A DNA stretch of 64,000 bases from Pseudomonas sp. Root71. GTDB taxonomy: Bacteria > Pseudomonadota > Gammaproteobacteria > Pseudomonadales > Pseudomonadaceae. The stretch covers positions 62,001 to 126,000 of the forward strand of contig NZ_LMHY01000002.1 in NCBI RefSeq assembly GCF_001429045.1, in the 5' to 3' direction. Both the position numbers and the translations under genes were made by a program. Below are positions 54,851 to 63,436 of this stretch, piece by piece (position 1 is the stretch's first letter; the number at the start of each line of letters is the position of its first letter). The notes beneath the pieces were generated by a model. The model was not told where the DNA came from, searched no databases, and worked only from the letters and a program-made list of their open reading frames with translations.

Positions 54851-57379
54851 TCAGTACACGTCGCGGCGGTAGCGGCCCTGTTCGATCAGGCGCTCCACTT
54901 CGTCGGCGCCCAGCACTTCGTTGAGTACCTGGTCCACGCCCGAAGCCATGCCTTGAAGGCTGCCGCAGATGTAGATCACCGCACCATCCTCCAGCCACGT
55001 CTTGAGCTCGGCCGCGGATTCACGCAGACGGTCCTGTACGTAAATCTTTTCGGCCTGGTCGCGGGAAAACGCCAGGTCGAGGCGCGCCAGATCACCGTTG
55101 ATCAGCCACTCCTCCAGCTCCTTTCGACACAGGTAGTCGTGCTCGCGATGGCGCTCGCCAAACAGCAGCCACTGACGTTGCTGACCATCGGCAATCCGGG
55201 CCTTGAGCAGGCTGCGCAACCCGGCCAGCCCCGTGCCATTGCCCAGCAGGATCATCGGCACCGGTTGGGCCGGCAGATGGAAACCACTGTTGCGCCGTAC
55301 GCGCAGGCTGATGGCGCTGCCCACCGGCGCGTGTTCGGTCAGCCAGCCGGAACCGACACCGAGGTTGCCGTCGGCATGCACTTCCTGACGCACGATCAAC
55401 TCCAGCACGCCATCGGCCGGGATCGACGCAATGGAGTACTCGCGCATGGCCAGCGGCACGAGGGCCTCTGCCAACGCTTGGGCGTGCAGGCCGACCAGGT
55501 GGGCGCGGTTCTCCGGCAACTGGCGGCTGGCCAGGGCCTGTTCGAGGGCTTCTTCCAGGCCGTTGAGTCGCACCTTGGTTTCACCGTGGATCCCCATGCC
55601 GTCGAGGAAGTGCTCGATGGCCCACGGGCAATTGCGCGGCATCACTTCCACCAGGTCGCCCGCCAGCCAGCTGCTGGTGGAAGGCGGCTTGAGGCCCAAC
55701 AAGTACACCGGCGAACCGCTGCTGTCCGGGTTGAGCAGTTCACGATGCAGCAGGGTCCAGTTGTCGTAGCTGGGCGCTTGCCAGGTATCAACGGGGGCCT
55801 GGCCGGTCAACAGGCCCAGTTGCTGTTGCCAGTGGCGCAAGGCGTAAGGGTCACCGCTATCGACCTCCACCGGGGCGAACAGGGTCTTTGCACCCTGTTC
55901 GCCCAACCAGGCATGCAGGCGTTTGGCGAAACCGCAGAAGTGTTGATACTGCCGGTCGCCCAACCCAAGGACGGCATAATTCAGGCGTCCCAGGCTCGGT
56001 GCCCGGCCCAGTACCTTGCGCTCGAAACCGCGGGCGCTGTCCGGTGCTTCGCCGTCGCCGAAGGTGCTGACCACGAACAAGGCATTGTTCGATTCATGCA
56101 AGTCCTGCTCGCTGACGTCCGCCAACGGCTGCACTTTGACCGGCAAGCCTGCAGCCTGCAATTGCCCGGCGGTCTGCCACGCAAGTTGCTCGGCAAAACC
56201 ACTTTGGCTGGCGAAGCCGATCAGCCACGCCGGCGCGTCGCTGGCGGTTTGCACCAGGTCTTTGCGCGCATCCTTGATCTGGCGTTTTTTGCGCCGACGA
56301 TCCAGGTACAGCATCCAGCCGGTGATGAAGAACAGTGGCATGGTCAGTGAGGTGATGGTCAGGAGGATGCGCCCGACGATGCCGAAGTAACTGCCAACGT
56401 GCAGCGCATAGATGCTGGTCAGCAACTGCGCCTTGAGGCTCTTGTCGCTGTAGCGATCCACCCGTTTGACCACACCGGTGGCCGGGTCGAGGGTGATCTG
56501 GTTCAGGGCGCGGTCGTGAGGTGAAGTTTTCAGCAGGAAGAACACGGTCGCCGGTTGACCGGCCACGGGCGGCATGCGCACGTTATAGGAACTGAGTTGC
56601 GGGCCGGCCGCGCTGTAGATGCTGCTCCACATCGCCGCGTAATCGGCTGTCGGTGCCGGACCGCTTGGCGCAGGCCCGCGTCCGCCGCGAACGCGTTCGC
56701 TCTGCGGTGAGTCGGAGAGCAAGCGGGTCAGTCCCTTGTTGTACCACTCGTAGGACCAGGACAACCCGGTCAGCGCCGCCAGGAGGTAAAACACCAGGCA
56801 CCAGGTACCGGCCACCGAGTGCAGGTCCCAGTTGAAACTGCGGCCCTTTTTCTTCCAGTCCAGGGTCAGCCAGGCACGCCAGCTTTTCCACTGGCGAGGC
56901 CAGCGCAGGTACAGGCCGGACAGGCAGAAGAACACCAGGATCAGCGTGCACGCGCCGGTGATCTGCCGACCCGTGTCGCCCATGGCGAGGAAGCGGTGCA
57001 GTTGCAGCATCAGGCCGAAGAAGCCCTGGCCGGAGGCATCGCCAAGGAACTCGGCGGTGTACGGGTCGAAGTAGCGCATCTCGCCACGGCGCTCACCCGG
57101 CGGCGGGGTGAACCACACTTTGGCGGCGTTGCCGCTGTCGGTTTCCACCGTGAGCATCGAGACTTTTTTGCCCGACACGGCTTCGATGTGCTCCACCAGC
57201 TCGACAGGCGGCAGCACACCGGCGACCTGTTTTTCGACCTGCAATACAGACGGGTTGAGTGTGCTCAGGATTTCATCCTGAAACGACACCGCCGCCCCGG
57301 TGATGCCCATAAGGGCCAGGACCAGCCCGGCGCTGATGCCGAAAAACCAGTGCAACTGGAACAGGGTTTTCTTCAACAC
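54851..57379 (-). CDS. piuB: PepSY/flavodoxin-reductase fusion, PiuB-like ferric reductase
   Basis: An 842-residue inner-membrane flavoprotein. The N-terminal half (1-370) is a PepSY-TM region with spans near 9-29, 148-168, 198-218 and 345-365 and haem-type histidines ([24 protein letters not shown]). A flavodoxin domain (about 395-530, [15 protein letters not shown]) and an FAD/NADPH reductase domain (about 560-842, [11 protein letters not shown] and the C-terminal RRDVY) follow. Such proteins probably reduce siderophore iron in the periplasm or membrane. It lies beside piuA, the order known from PA4513-PA4514. A terminator and REP element separate them. Confidence 0.85.
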   Translation of the reverse strand: MLKKTLFQLHWFFGISAGLVLALMGITGAAVSFQDEILSTLNPSVLQVEKQVAGVLPPVELVEHIEAVSGKKVSMLTVETDSGNAAKVWFTPPPGERRGEMRYFDPYTAEFLGDASGQGFFGLMLQLHRFLAMGDTGRQITGACTLILVFFCLSGLYLRWPRQWKSWRAWLTLDWKKKGRSFNWDLHSVAGTWCLVFYLLAALTGLSWSYEWYNKGLTRLLSDSPQSERVRGGRGPAPSGPAPTADYAAMWSSIYSAAGPQLSSYNVRMPPVAGQPATVFFLLKTSPHDRALNQITLDPATGVVKRVDRYSDKSLKAQLLTSIYALHVGSYFGIVGRILLTITSLTMPLFFITGWMLYLDRRRKKRQIKDARKDLVQTASDAPAWLIGFASQSGFAEQLAWQTAGQLQAAGLPVKVQPLADVSEQDLHESNNALFVVSTFGDGEAPDSARGFERKVLGRAPSLGRLNYAVLGLGDRQYQHFCGFAKRLHAWLGEQGAKTLFAPVEVDSGDPYALRHWQQQLGLLTGQAPVDTWQAPSYDNWTLLHRELLNPDSSGSPVYLLGLKPPSTSSWLAGDLVEVMPRNCPWAIEHFLDGMGIHGETKVRLNGLEEALEQALASRQLPENRAHLVGLHAQALAEALVPLAMREYSIASIPADGVLELIVRQEVHADGNLGVGSGWLTEHAPVGSAISLRVRRNSGFHLPAQPVPMILLGNGTGLAGLRSLLKARIADGQQRQWLLFGERHREHDYLCRKELEEWLINGDLARLDLAFSRDQAEKIYVQDRLRESAAELKTWLEDGAVIYICGSLQGMASGVDQVLNEVLGADEVERLIEQGRYRRDVY

Positions 57380-57463
57380 GTCGCTCGCCTTGTTCGTTCA
57401 AGTTGATTCATCACGGCGCGCATTATGCCGTGGGGTTGTCGAGAAGCATTCTTTTTTACGCAC

Positions 57464-57489
57464 AAAAGCCCCGTTCAGTTGAACGGGGC
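57464..57489 (-). terminator. Terminator between piuA and piuB
   Basis: On the minus strand GCCCCGTTC and GAACGGGGC arms with a four-base loop are followed by TTTTG. It lies past the piuA stop and before piuB, so piuB probably has its own promoter. Confidence 0.8.
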
Positions 57490-57511
57490 CTGGCCTTTCA
57501 AGCGCAGTCCA

Positions 57512-57535
57512 TGTGGGAGCAAGCCCGCTCCCACA
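57512..57535. repeat. Short REP palindrome, family B
   Basis: TGTGGGAGC, six bases, GCTCCCACA, between piuA and its terminator. Confidence 0.8.
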
Positions 57536-57548
57536 GTTTCTACATCTA

Positions 57549-59873
57549 TCAGAAGTGGAAGTTGGTGCTCAGCAAAGCGGTACGACCGGCCGCCTGGTTG
57601 GCGAAGTGAGTCGAGAACGCCTTGTCGTAGTAGGTTTCGTCGGTCAGGTTCTGCACGTTCAGTTGCAGGTCGACGTTCTTGGTCAGCTTGTAGGCCGCCA
57701 TCGCGTCGTAACGAACGTAGGAATCGACCATGGTGGTGTTGGCGGCACTGCCGAACACGTCATCGACATAGAACGCACCGCCGCCGATGGTCAGCCTTGG
57801 CGTGACCTGATAGGTCGTCCACAGGCTGGCGCTGTTTTTCGGCGTGTTAGGCAGTTCGTTGCCATCGTTGGCTTTGTTTGCCGGCATGTCGCCGCCATCG
57901 ACTTGTTCACTGTCCATGTAGGCATAACCGGCGAAGACCTGCCATTTGTCGGTGAGCTTGCCGGTGGCCGACAGTTCGACACCTTGAACGCGGGTTTTGC
58001 CGACGTTTTCGTACGTCGTGGTGTTGGTCTGCACACGAGCGTTTTCTTTCTCGGTGCGGAAGATGTCGGCGGTCAGGGACAGACGATCATTCAGCAGGTC
58101 CCACTTGGTGCCGATCTCGTAGTTCTTGGTGGTTTCCGGCTCCATGTCGCTTTTCAGCAGGTTGCCGTTGCGATCCGGCGTGCCGCCCAGCGGGTTGCCT
58201 TCCGAACCTTCGCCCAAGGTGTTGCCCGGTGGCGTGGCAGATGTCGCGTAGGACGCATAGATGCTGCCGTTTTCGGCTGGTTTGTACACCACGCCGAACT
58301 GACCGGTAACGAATTCGCTGGTGTCATCGCCTTTGGACGTGGTCACGCTGGAACCGTTGAAGGTTTTGTAGTCGGTGTCGAAATGGTCGTAGCGCAGCCC
58401 CATGTTCACCAGCCACTGTTCGGACAACGTCAGTGTATCGAACACATACAATGCGTAGGTGTTGGCCTTGGTTTCGGTGCCCGCATAGTTGCGCGAGATG
58501 GCGCCGCTCCACGGATCATTCGGGGTCGGGTTGGACAGCGAGGTACAGTTGTAACCGCTTGGCGCGCCGATCATTGCCGGCGAGCAGTTGGTGGTTACCG
58601 CTGCTGTTCCCGGGGTGGTGTCCGTGTTGACGTTGTACGAGGATTTTTCACTTTCCTCATGGGTGTATTCGACACCGGTGGAGAAGCTGTTCTTGAATCC
58701 GGCGATGTAGACATCACCAAACAGGTCGGTCTGGTTGGTGGTGGTCTCGGTGTTGCTCACGCGGGTGTTCGCCCGACGCCAGACACTGCCGTTGTTGACG
58801 TTGCCTTTACTGTCGTCAGGCTGGGTCAGGATGTAGTCCTGCATGCTGGAGCCGTGACGCAGGGTGTTCTTGATGGTCAGCGAGTCGCTCAGGTCGTGCT
58901 CGATGGCGAAGGTCGCCGTGTCGGTGCGGGTCTTGCGGAAGTCGCGATCGGTCAGGCCATAGAAATTGCTGCTGTCGCCGCCGTCATTCGGCTTGTCCGG
59001 GTTGGATTTGGTACGGGCGGCCGAGCCTCCGGTCGGGATGCTGTACGGAATACCCGAGTCCGGCAGGTCGTTGCTTTCGAGGTGGTAGTAGTCGAGGTTG
59101 ACGCGGGTGTCGGTGCCCAGGCCGAAGGCCAGGGACGGTGCAACACCCCAACGGTCGTAGTTGACGCTGTCACGTCCGGCGACGTTGCTCTCGTGGCTCA
59201 GCAGGTTCAGACGGCCGGCGGCGGTATCGGTGAACTGGTAGTTGCCGTCAAAGGTGTAGCGCTGGGTCTGGTCGGAACCCCAGGTGAAACCACCGTCGAG
59301 CGAGTCGCCCAGGTGAGCTTTCTTGCTGACCAGGTTGATGCTGCCGCCCGCAGCGCCACGGCCGCCGATGGCGGAGTTCGGGCCCTTGCTGACTTCGATC
59401 GATTCAACGGCGAAGATTTCGCGGCTCTGGGAACCGGTGTCGCGCACGCCGTCCAGGTAAGTGTCGCCTTGGGCGTCGAAGCCGCGGATGAATGGACGAT
59501 CACCCTGGGGGTTGCCACCTTCACCGGCACCGAAAGTGATGCCAGGAACGGTGCGTAGCGCGTCCTGCATATTGAGGGCGCCGGTGTCTTTGAGAACCTG
59601 TTGCGGAATGACGGTTACCGAGCGCGGCGTGTCGATCAGCGGCGCGGTGTACTTGGGCGAGGAGGCTTTCTCTACGTTGTAGGTTGTCTCGTCCTGGGCT
59701 TCGCCGGTGATGGCGGTGGCGCCCAGCGAAATCACTTTGTCGGGGGCTTTTTCGTCGGTTTTTTCCGCCGCGAAAACCATGTGGCCCGCAGACCCGGCAG
59801 TTATCGCCATGCCGATGGCCGATGCGAGCAGACGTGGTGAACTGACCGGTACTTGTGGTTGTTGACGCGACAT
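57549..59873 (-). CDS. piuA: TonB-dependent catecholate siderophore receptor, PiuA-like
   Basis: A 774-residue outer-membrane receptor. A signal peptide of about 45-50 residues precedes the mature part. The plug domain has NMQDALRTVPGITFGAGEGG and RPFIRGFDAQGDTYLDGVRD; the beta-barrel ends in the usual aromatic Phe (LLSTNFHF). It resembles PiuA/Fiu, which take up catecholate iron and catechol-bearing antibiotics in P. aeruginosa. The ATG at 59873 follows GGGGAGGGG. Fur-like boxes lie upstream on both sides of the divergence with piuC. Confidence 0.9.
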   Translation of the reverse strand: MSRQQPQVPVSSPRLLASAIGMAITAGSAGHMVFAAEKTDEKAPDKVISLGATAITGEAQDETTYNVEKASSPKYTAPLIDTPRSVTVIPQQVLKDTGALNMQDALRTVPGITFGAGEGGNPQGDRPFIRGFDAQGDTYLDGVRDTGSQSREIFAVESIEVSKGPNSAIGGRGAAGGSINLVSKKAHLGDSLDGGFTWGSDQTQRYTFDGNYQFTDTAAGRLNLLSHESNVAGRDSVNYDRWGVAPSLAFGLGTDTRVNLDYYHLESNDLPDSGIPYSIPTGGSAARTKSNPDKPNDGGDSSNFYGLTDRDFRKTRTDTATFAIEHDLSDSLTIKNTLRHGSSMQDYILTQPDDSKGNVNNGSVWRRANTRVSNTETTTNQTDLFGDVYIAGFKNSFSTGVEYTHEESEKSSYNVNTDTTPGTAAVTTNCSPAMIGAPSGYNCTSLSNPTPNDPWSGAISRNYAGTETKANTYALYVFDTLTLSEQWLVNMGLRYDHFDTDYKTFNGSSVTTSKGDDTSEFVTGQFGVVYKPAENGSIYASYATSATPPGNTLGEGSEGNPLGGTPDRNGNLLKSDMEPETTKNYEIGTKWDLLNDRLSLTADIFRTEKENARVQTNTTTYENVGKTRVQGVELSATGKLTDKWQVFAGYAYMDSEQVDGGDMPANKANDGNELPNTPKNSASLWTTYQVTPRLTIGGGAFYVDDVFGSAANTTMVDSYVRYDAMAAYKLTKNVDLQLNVQNLTDETYYDKAFSTHFANQAAGRTALLSTNFHF

Positions 59874-59938
59874 TTGGATTCCCCTCCCCAAGGATTTGAG
59901 GCCGCGGAATATAGTGTAAATAAGTATTTGTAACAATT

Positions 59939-59957
59939 GCGAAATATTACTATTCGC
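59939..59957 (-). promoter_or_regulatory. Fur-like box upstream of piuA
   Basis: A 19-mer read on the minus strand as GCGAATAGTAATATTTCGC, with five-base perfect outer arms. It matches 11 of 19 positions of GATAATGATAATCATTATC and lies 66 bases before the piuA start. Confidence 0.55.
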
Positions 59958-60028
59958 ACTGAATTTACAATCTTTACAATTTAACCTTACGGTTTCTGCT
60001 GACTCATTCGTCAGATGTGTTTTACACA

Positions 60029-60047
60029 GGCAATAAGAATCAATACC
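60029..60047 (+). promoter_or_regulatory. Fur-like box upstream of piuC
   Basis: GGCAATAAGAATCAATACC matches 13 of 19 positions of the Fur consensus. It ends 33 bases before the piuC ATG. Confidence 0.6.
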
Positions 60048-60080
60048 ATTGGCGCTCCTTTGTATTCAGGTGTCTTTGTC

Positions 60081-60761
60081 ATGCTGCTGCACATTCCCGG
60101 CCTGTTTGAAAAAGACGAGGTGCAGCGCATTCGCGAGGCTCTGGAGCAAGCCGATTGGGCCGATGGCAAGATCACCGCCGGCTACCAGTCGGCCAAGGCC
60201 AAGCACAATTTGCAGCTGCCCGAAGGGCATCCGCTGGCCAAGGAGATCGGCGCGGCGATGCTGGAGCGGCTGTGGAAAAATCCGCTGTTCATGTCAGCAG
60301 CCTTGCCGCACAAAGTCTTTCCACCGTTGCTGAACTGTTACACCGCCGGTGGCAGTTTCGACTTCCATATCGACAACGCGGTGCGTCAGCCCAAGGGCGG
60401 CATCGAGCGGGTGCGCACGGATTTGTCCGCCACGCTGTTCTTCAGCGAGCCGCAGGATTACGACGGCGGCGAGCTGGAGATCCAGGACACCTTTGGCACT
60501 CAACGGGTGAAGCTGCCTGCCGGCGACATGGTGCTTTACCCAGGCACCAGCCTGCACAAGGTCAATGCGGTGACACGCGGAACGCGACTCGCCTCGTTTT
60601 TCTGGACGCAAAGCCTGGTGCGTGAAGACAGCCAGCGCGCCCTGTTGTTCGAGATGGACGGGGCCATCCAGCAACTGACCCGCGATGTGCCCGATCATCC
60701 ATCGCTGATCCGCCTCACCGGTACCTATCACAACCTGTTGCGGCGCTGGGTCGAGGTGTAA
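60081..60761 (+). CDS. piuC: Fe(II)/2-oxoglutarate-dependent dioxygenase PiuC (YbiX-like)
   Basis: A 226-residue cupin-fold oxygenase of the PKHD-hydroxylase group. Iron ligands are in FDFHIDNAV (H-x-D, about residue 97) and [13 protein letters not shown] (distal His and the 2-oxoglutarate Arg). ATG 60081 gives the exact size I recall for PiuC of P. aeruginosa; the open frame upstream runs through the promoter. It is divergent from piuA and downstream of a Fur-like box, so iron starvation should induce it. Its natural substrate is not known. Confidence 0.93.
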   Translation: MLLHIPGLFEKDEVQRIREALEQADWADGKITAGYQSAKAKHNLQLPEGHPLAKEIGAAMLERLWKNPLFMSAALPHKVFPPLLNCYTAGGSFDFHIDNAVRQPKGGIERVRTDLSATLFFSEPQDYDGGELEIQDTFGTQRVKLPAGDMVLYPGTSLHKVNAVTRGTRLASFFWTQSLVREDSQRALLFEMDGAIQQLTRDVPDHPSLIRLTGTYHNLLRRWVEV

Positions 60762-61529
60762 GTGGCAGATTTCCGTTTACGCCGCGAGGAAATGCTCGAC
60801 GGTGAGCGCCTGCGCGCGATGCTCGACGAAAGTCCGGCCCGGGCGGCCCAGGCGATTCTGATCGCGGCCCGCGAAGACGTCCTCGATGCGCAGGCGTTGC
60901 TCGGGCAGATTTTGCTGGACGGGCAGGGCATTGCTCAGGATCGGCCGCTGGCACTGCGTTGGTTCGATATCGCCGCGCGACGCGGGCATGTGATGGCGCG
61001 CAACATGCTCGGCCGTTGTCATGAGCATGGTTGGGGCTGTGCTGCCGATACATCGCTAGCGGCCAGGCATTACCGACTTGCCGCCAGTGCAGGGCTGGAT
61101 TGGGCGATGTACAACTACGCCAATCTGCTGGCGACCGGTCGCGGGGTGGTTGAGGACCAGTTTCAAGCACTGAGTCTCTATCGCCGTGCGGCTGAGTTGG
61201 GCCATGCAAAATCGATGAATCTGTTGGGACGGTATCTGGAAGAAGGGCGGGTTTGTCCCGCGGATCCGGCTGCGGCTCGTAACTGGTATCGACGTTCGGC
61301 CGAGGGTGGGGATTTTCGCGGGCAGTTCAGCTTTGCAGCGGTCTTGACCGACGAAGGGAATATCGAGGATGCGTTGCTCTGGCTGCACAAGGCGCTGGCC
61401 GGGGGGAATCTGAATTTTCTGCGGGTGGCGAGTCAGGCGCTGATGGACGCGACCGATCCGAGGATTCAGGCACTGGCCGACGATTACGCTCGCCGCTGCG
61501 CCGATCTGCAGCGAACTCAATCCATGTAG
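60762..61529 (+). CDS. Sel1-repeat (TPR-like) protein
   Basis: A 255-residue protein with about four to five Sel1-type repeats (for example ALRWFDIAARRGHVMARNML, ALSLYRRAAELGHAKSMNLL and RNWYRRSAEGGDFRGQFSFA). It has no signal peptide. It begins with GTG directly after the piuC stop, so the two are cotranscribed, as with the PA4515-PA4516 pair. It could be an adaptor for the dioxygenase. The last two codons and the TAG stop lie at or inside a family A REP arm that starts at 61526. Confidence 0.85.
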   Translation: MADFRLRREEMLDGERLRAMLDESPARAAQAILIAAREDVLDAQALLGQILLDGQGIAQDRPLALRWFDIAARRGHVMARNMLGRCHEHGWGCAADTSLAARHYRLAASAGLDWAMYNYANLLATGRGVVEDQFQALSLYRRAAELGHAKSMNLLGRYLEEGRVCPADPAAARNWYRRSAEGGDFRGQFSFAAVLTDEGNIEDALLWLHKALAGGNLNFLRVASQALMDATDPRIQALADDYARRCADLQRTQSM

Positions 61530-61602
61530 GAGCTGCCGAAGGCTGCGATCTTTTGACCTTTAGAAGCAAGATCAAAAGATCGCAGCCTTCGGCAGCTCCT
61601 AC
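61526..61602. repeat. REP-type palindrome, family A (perfect 31-base arms)
   Basis: Arms at 61526-61556 and 61572-61602 are exact complements around a 15-base spacer. The left arm starts GTAGGAGCTGCCGAAGGCTG. It shares the core with 6145-6219. It overlaps the end of the Sel1-repeat gene. Confidence 0.92.
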
Positions 61603-61621
61603 CGAGGCGAATTTCAGGCAC

Positions 61622-61650
61622 AAAAAAACCCATGACATGTCATGGGCTTT
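61622..61650 (-). terminator. Terminator of speC
   Basis: CCCATGACATGTCATGGG stem with seven T on the minus strand, 20 bases past the speC stop. A T-run exists on the plus side too, so it could act both ways. Confidence 0.85.
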
Positions 61651-61667
61651 TGTTTTCTACGCAGTAT

Positions 61668-62831
61668 TTACACGTAGAACGACTTCAGCGGCGGGAAGCC
61701 GTTGAATTCAACAGCGCTGTAGCTGGTGGTGTACGCACCGGTCGACAGCCAGTACAGGCGATCACCGATGGCCAGGTTCAGCGGCAGGCCGTACTTGTAG
61801 TTTTCGTACATGATGTCGGCGCTGTCGCAGGTAGGACCGGCGATGACCACTTCTTCCATCTCGCCTTTCTTCTCGGTCCAGATCGGGAACTTGATGGCTT
61901 CGTCCATGGTTTCGATCAGGCCGGAGAACTTGCCCACATCCGTATACACCCAACGCTCGACGGCGGTACGGGATTTACGCGCAACCAGCACCACTTCACT
62001 GACCAGGATGCCGGCGTTGGCGATCAGCGAACGGCCTGGTTCCAGGATGATTTCCGGCAAGTCATCACCGAAGTCTTCCTTCAGGAAACGGATGATTTCC
62101 TCGGCGTAGGTTTCCAGGCTGTTGGTGCGGGTGATGTAGTTGGCCGGGAAGCCGCCGCCCATGTTGATCAGCTTCAGATGGATGCCGTCTTCTTCTTTCA
62201 GACGCTCGAAGATCACTTTGACCTTGGCGATCGCGGCGTCCCAGACGCTGATGTCGCGCTGTTGCGAGCCAACGTGGAACGAGATGCCGTAAGGCACCAG
62301 GCCCAGGTCGCGAGCGAGGATCAGCAGGTCCATGGCCATGTCGGTCTGGCAGCCGAATTTGCGCGACAGTGGCCAGTCGGCGGTGGTCGAGCCTTCGGTC
62401 AGGATGCGTACGTAGACTTTCGAGCCCGGAGCGGCCTTGGCGATGTTGCGCAGGTCGGCTTCGGAGTCGGTGGCGAACAGGCGCACGCCCTTCTCGTAGA
62501 AGTAGCGGATGTCCTTGGACTTCTTGATGGTGTTGCCGTAGCTGATCTGGTCGGCGCTGACGCCGCGCCCCAGCACTTTGTCCAGCTCATAGATAGAGGC
62601 GATGTCGAAGCTCGAACCTTTCTCTTTGAGCAGGTCGATGATTTCCACGGCCGGGTTGGCCTTGACCGCGTAGTAGACCTTGGCGAATTCGAAACCGGCG
62701 CGCAGATCGTCATAGGCCTGGCTGATCATCGCGGTGTCGATCACCACGAATGGGGTTTCCTGTTTGTCGGCGAACGCCTTCATTTTCTGAAAGGTTTCAC
62801 GCGCGAAATAGTCTTCGACCTGGATCGACAT
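61668..62831 (-). CDS. speC: Ornithine decarboxylase (Fold III, PLP-dependent)
   Basis: A 387-residue alanine-racemase-fold decarboxylase of the eukaryotic ODC type that makes putrescine. The PLP lysine is Lys57 in VYYAVKANP. Other motifs are ISFHVGSQQ, NMGGGFP, ILEPGRSLIANAG and the catalytic GPTCDSADIM. Lysine decarboxylation is possible as a side activity in this family. It is the same type and length as SpeC of P. aeruginosa as I recall. A leader of nearly 200 bases with a terminator-like hairpin lies upstream. Confidence 0.93.
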   Translation of the reverse strand: MSIQVEDYFARETFQKMKAFADKQETPFVVIDTAMISQAYDDLRAGFEFAKVYYAVKANPAVEIIDLLKEKGSSFDIASIYELDKVLGRGVSADQISYGNTIKKSKDIRYFYEKGVRLFATDSEADLRNIAKAAPGSKVYVRILTEGSTTADWPLSRKFGCQTDMAMDLLILARDLGLVPYGISFHVGSQQRDISVWDAAIAKVKVIFERLKEEDGIHLKLINMGGGFPANYITRTNSLETYAEEIIRFLKEDFGDDLPEIILEPGRSLIANAGILVSEVVLVARKSRTAVERWVYTDVGKFSGLIETMDEAIKFPIWTEKKGEMEEVVIAGPTCDSADIMYENYKYGLPLNLAIGDRLYWLSTGAYTTSYSAVEFNGFPPLKSFYV

Positions 62832-62909
62832 ACCTGGGAGCTCCTAAAGGCAAACGTTGTTAATCAATGGGTGCAAATGAACGTCCTCCGTATCCCCACT
62901 TTGGTTCGC

Positions 62910-63020
62910 CTACTTCCCAAGGCATGTCGCCGAAAGCAAAAAGGCCATGGGAAGTGCAGCTTTCCCTTGGCCTTGCTGTCTCGTCGTCAGTACTTGAGCC
63001 GGATGGATCGTTTCCAGCAT
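62910..63020 (-). other. Candidate 36-codon leader ORF before speC
   Basis: An ATG (63018-63020) opens a frame of 36 codons ending in TAG at 62910-62912. It runs through the terminator-like hairpin. No good ribosome site precedes it, so translation is unproven. It contains clusters such as TTRQQGQGKAA and AFLLSATCLGK. Confidence 0.3.
62938..62974 (-). promoter_or_regulatory. Terminator hairpin in the speC leader (candidate attenuator)
   Basis: On the minus strand a stem of about 13 base pairs (arms at 62961-62974 and 62941-62953, seven-base loop) is followed by TTTTT. It lies about 107 bases before the speC ATG. Downstream, TGCCTTGGGAAG can pair with either arm, giving alternative folds. Confidence 0.55.
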
Positions 63021-63035
63021 GGACGTTCGGCGCGA

Positions 63036-63064
63036 ACTTTAGGGCGTGAGGGGCTTGAGATCAA
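63036..63064 (-). promoter_or_regulatory. Predicted promoter of speC
   Basis: On the minus strand TTGATC (63059-63064), 17 bases, TAAAGT (63036-63041). Each half matches four of six consensus bases. Transcription would start near 63029 and meet the leader hairpin within 60 bases. The remainder of the 605-base gap (63065-63367) shows no gene that I can support. Confidence 0.4.
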
Positions 63065-63367
63065 CAAAAAATGTCGCGTTTTTGCACTCTTCTGACGCGC
63101 GTTGCGGGCATCACTCTTTGTAACCGACCCAGATGACAGTCGGATGTTCCCGAGGAATTATGAAGTGTTAAGAATACCTGCACGTTCAACGCTTTTGTGC
63201 GCTAAGTCGCTAGTGAATACGATAGCGTCAACATCGGCGACGTTGGCTGCGAAAAGGTGAGTTGAGAGGGGATTTGACCATTCCGGAGCGTGTTTCCGGA
63301 CTGATTTAGCAGACGCTACTGTTGATATTTTTTTCCGGCCTGCGAATCACTGGAAAATTGCATGGAA

Positions 63368-63406
63368 CCTGTGGGAGCGAGCTTGGTCCGGGCTCGCTCC
63401 CACAGG
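63368..63406. repeat. REP palindrome, family B
   Basis: CCTGTGGGAGCGAGC and its exact complement around a nine-base loop, just past the end of the ABC ATPase gene. Confidence 0.88.
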
Positions 63407-63436
63407 GTTTGTATTTTTACCGGGTAATGTGAGCTG

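Noticed and set aside
52380-54998. An 872-codon minus frame across fruA and the phoD-like gene
   Set aside because: It crosses two real genes, a REP pair and has arginine-rich shadow composition.
57513-59558. A 681-codon frame opposite piuA
   Set aside because: Antisense shadow of the TonB receptor.
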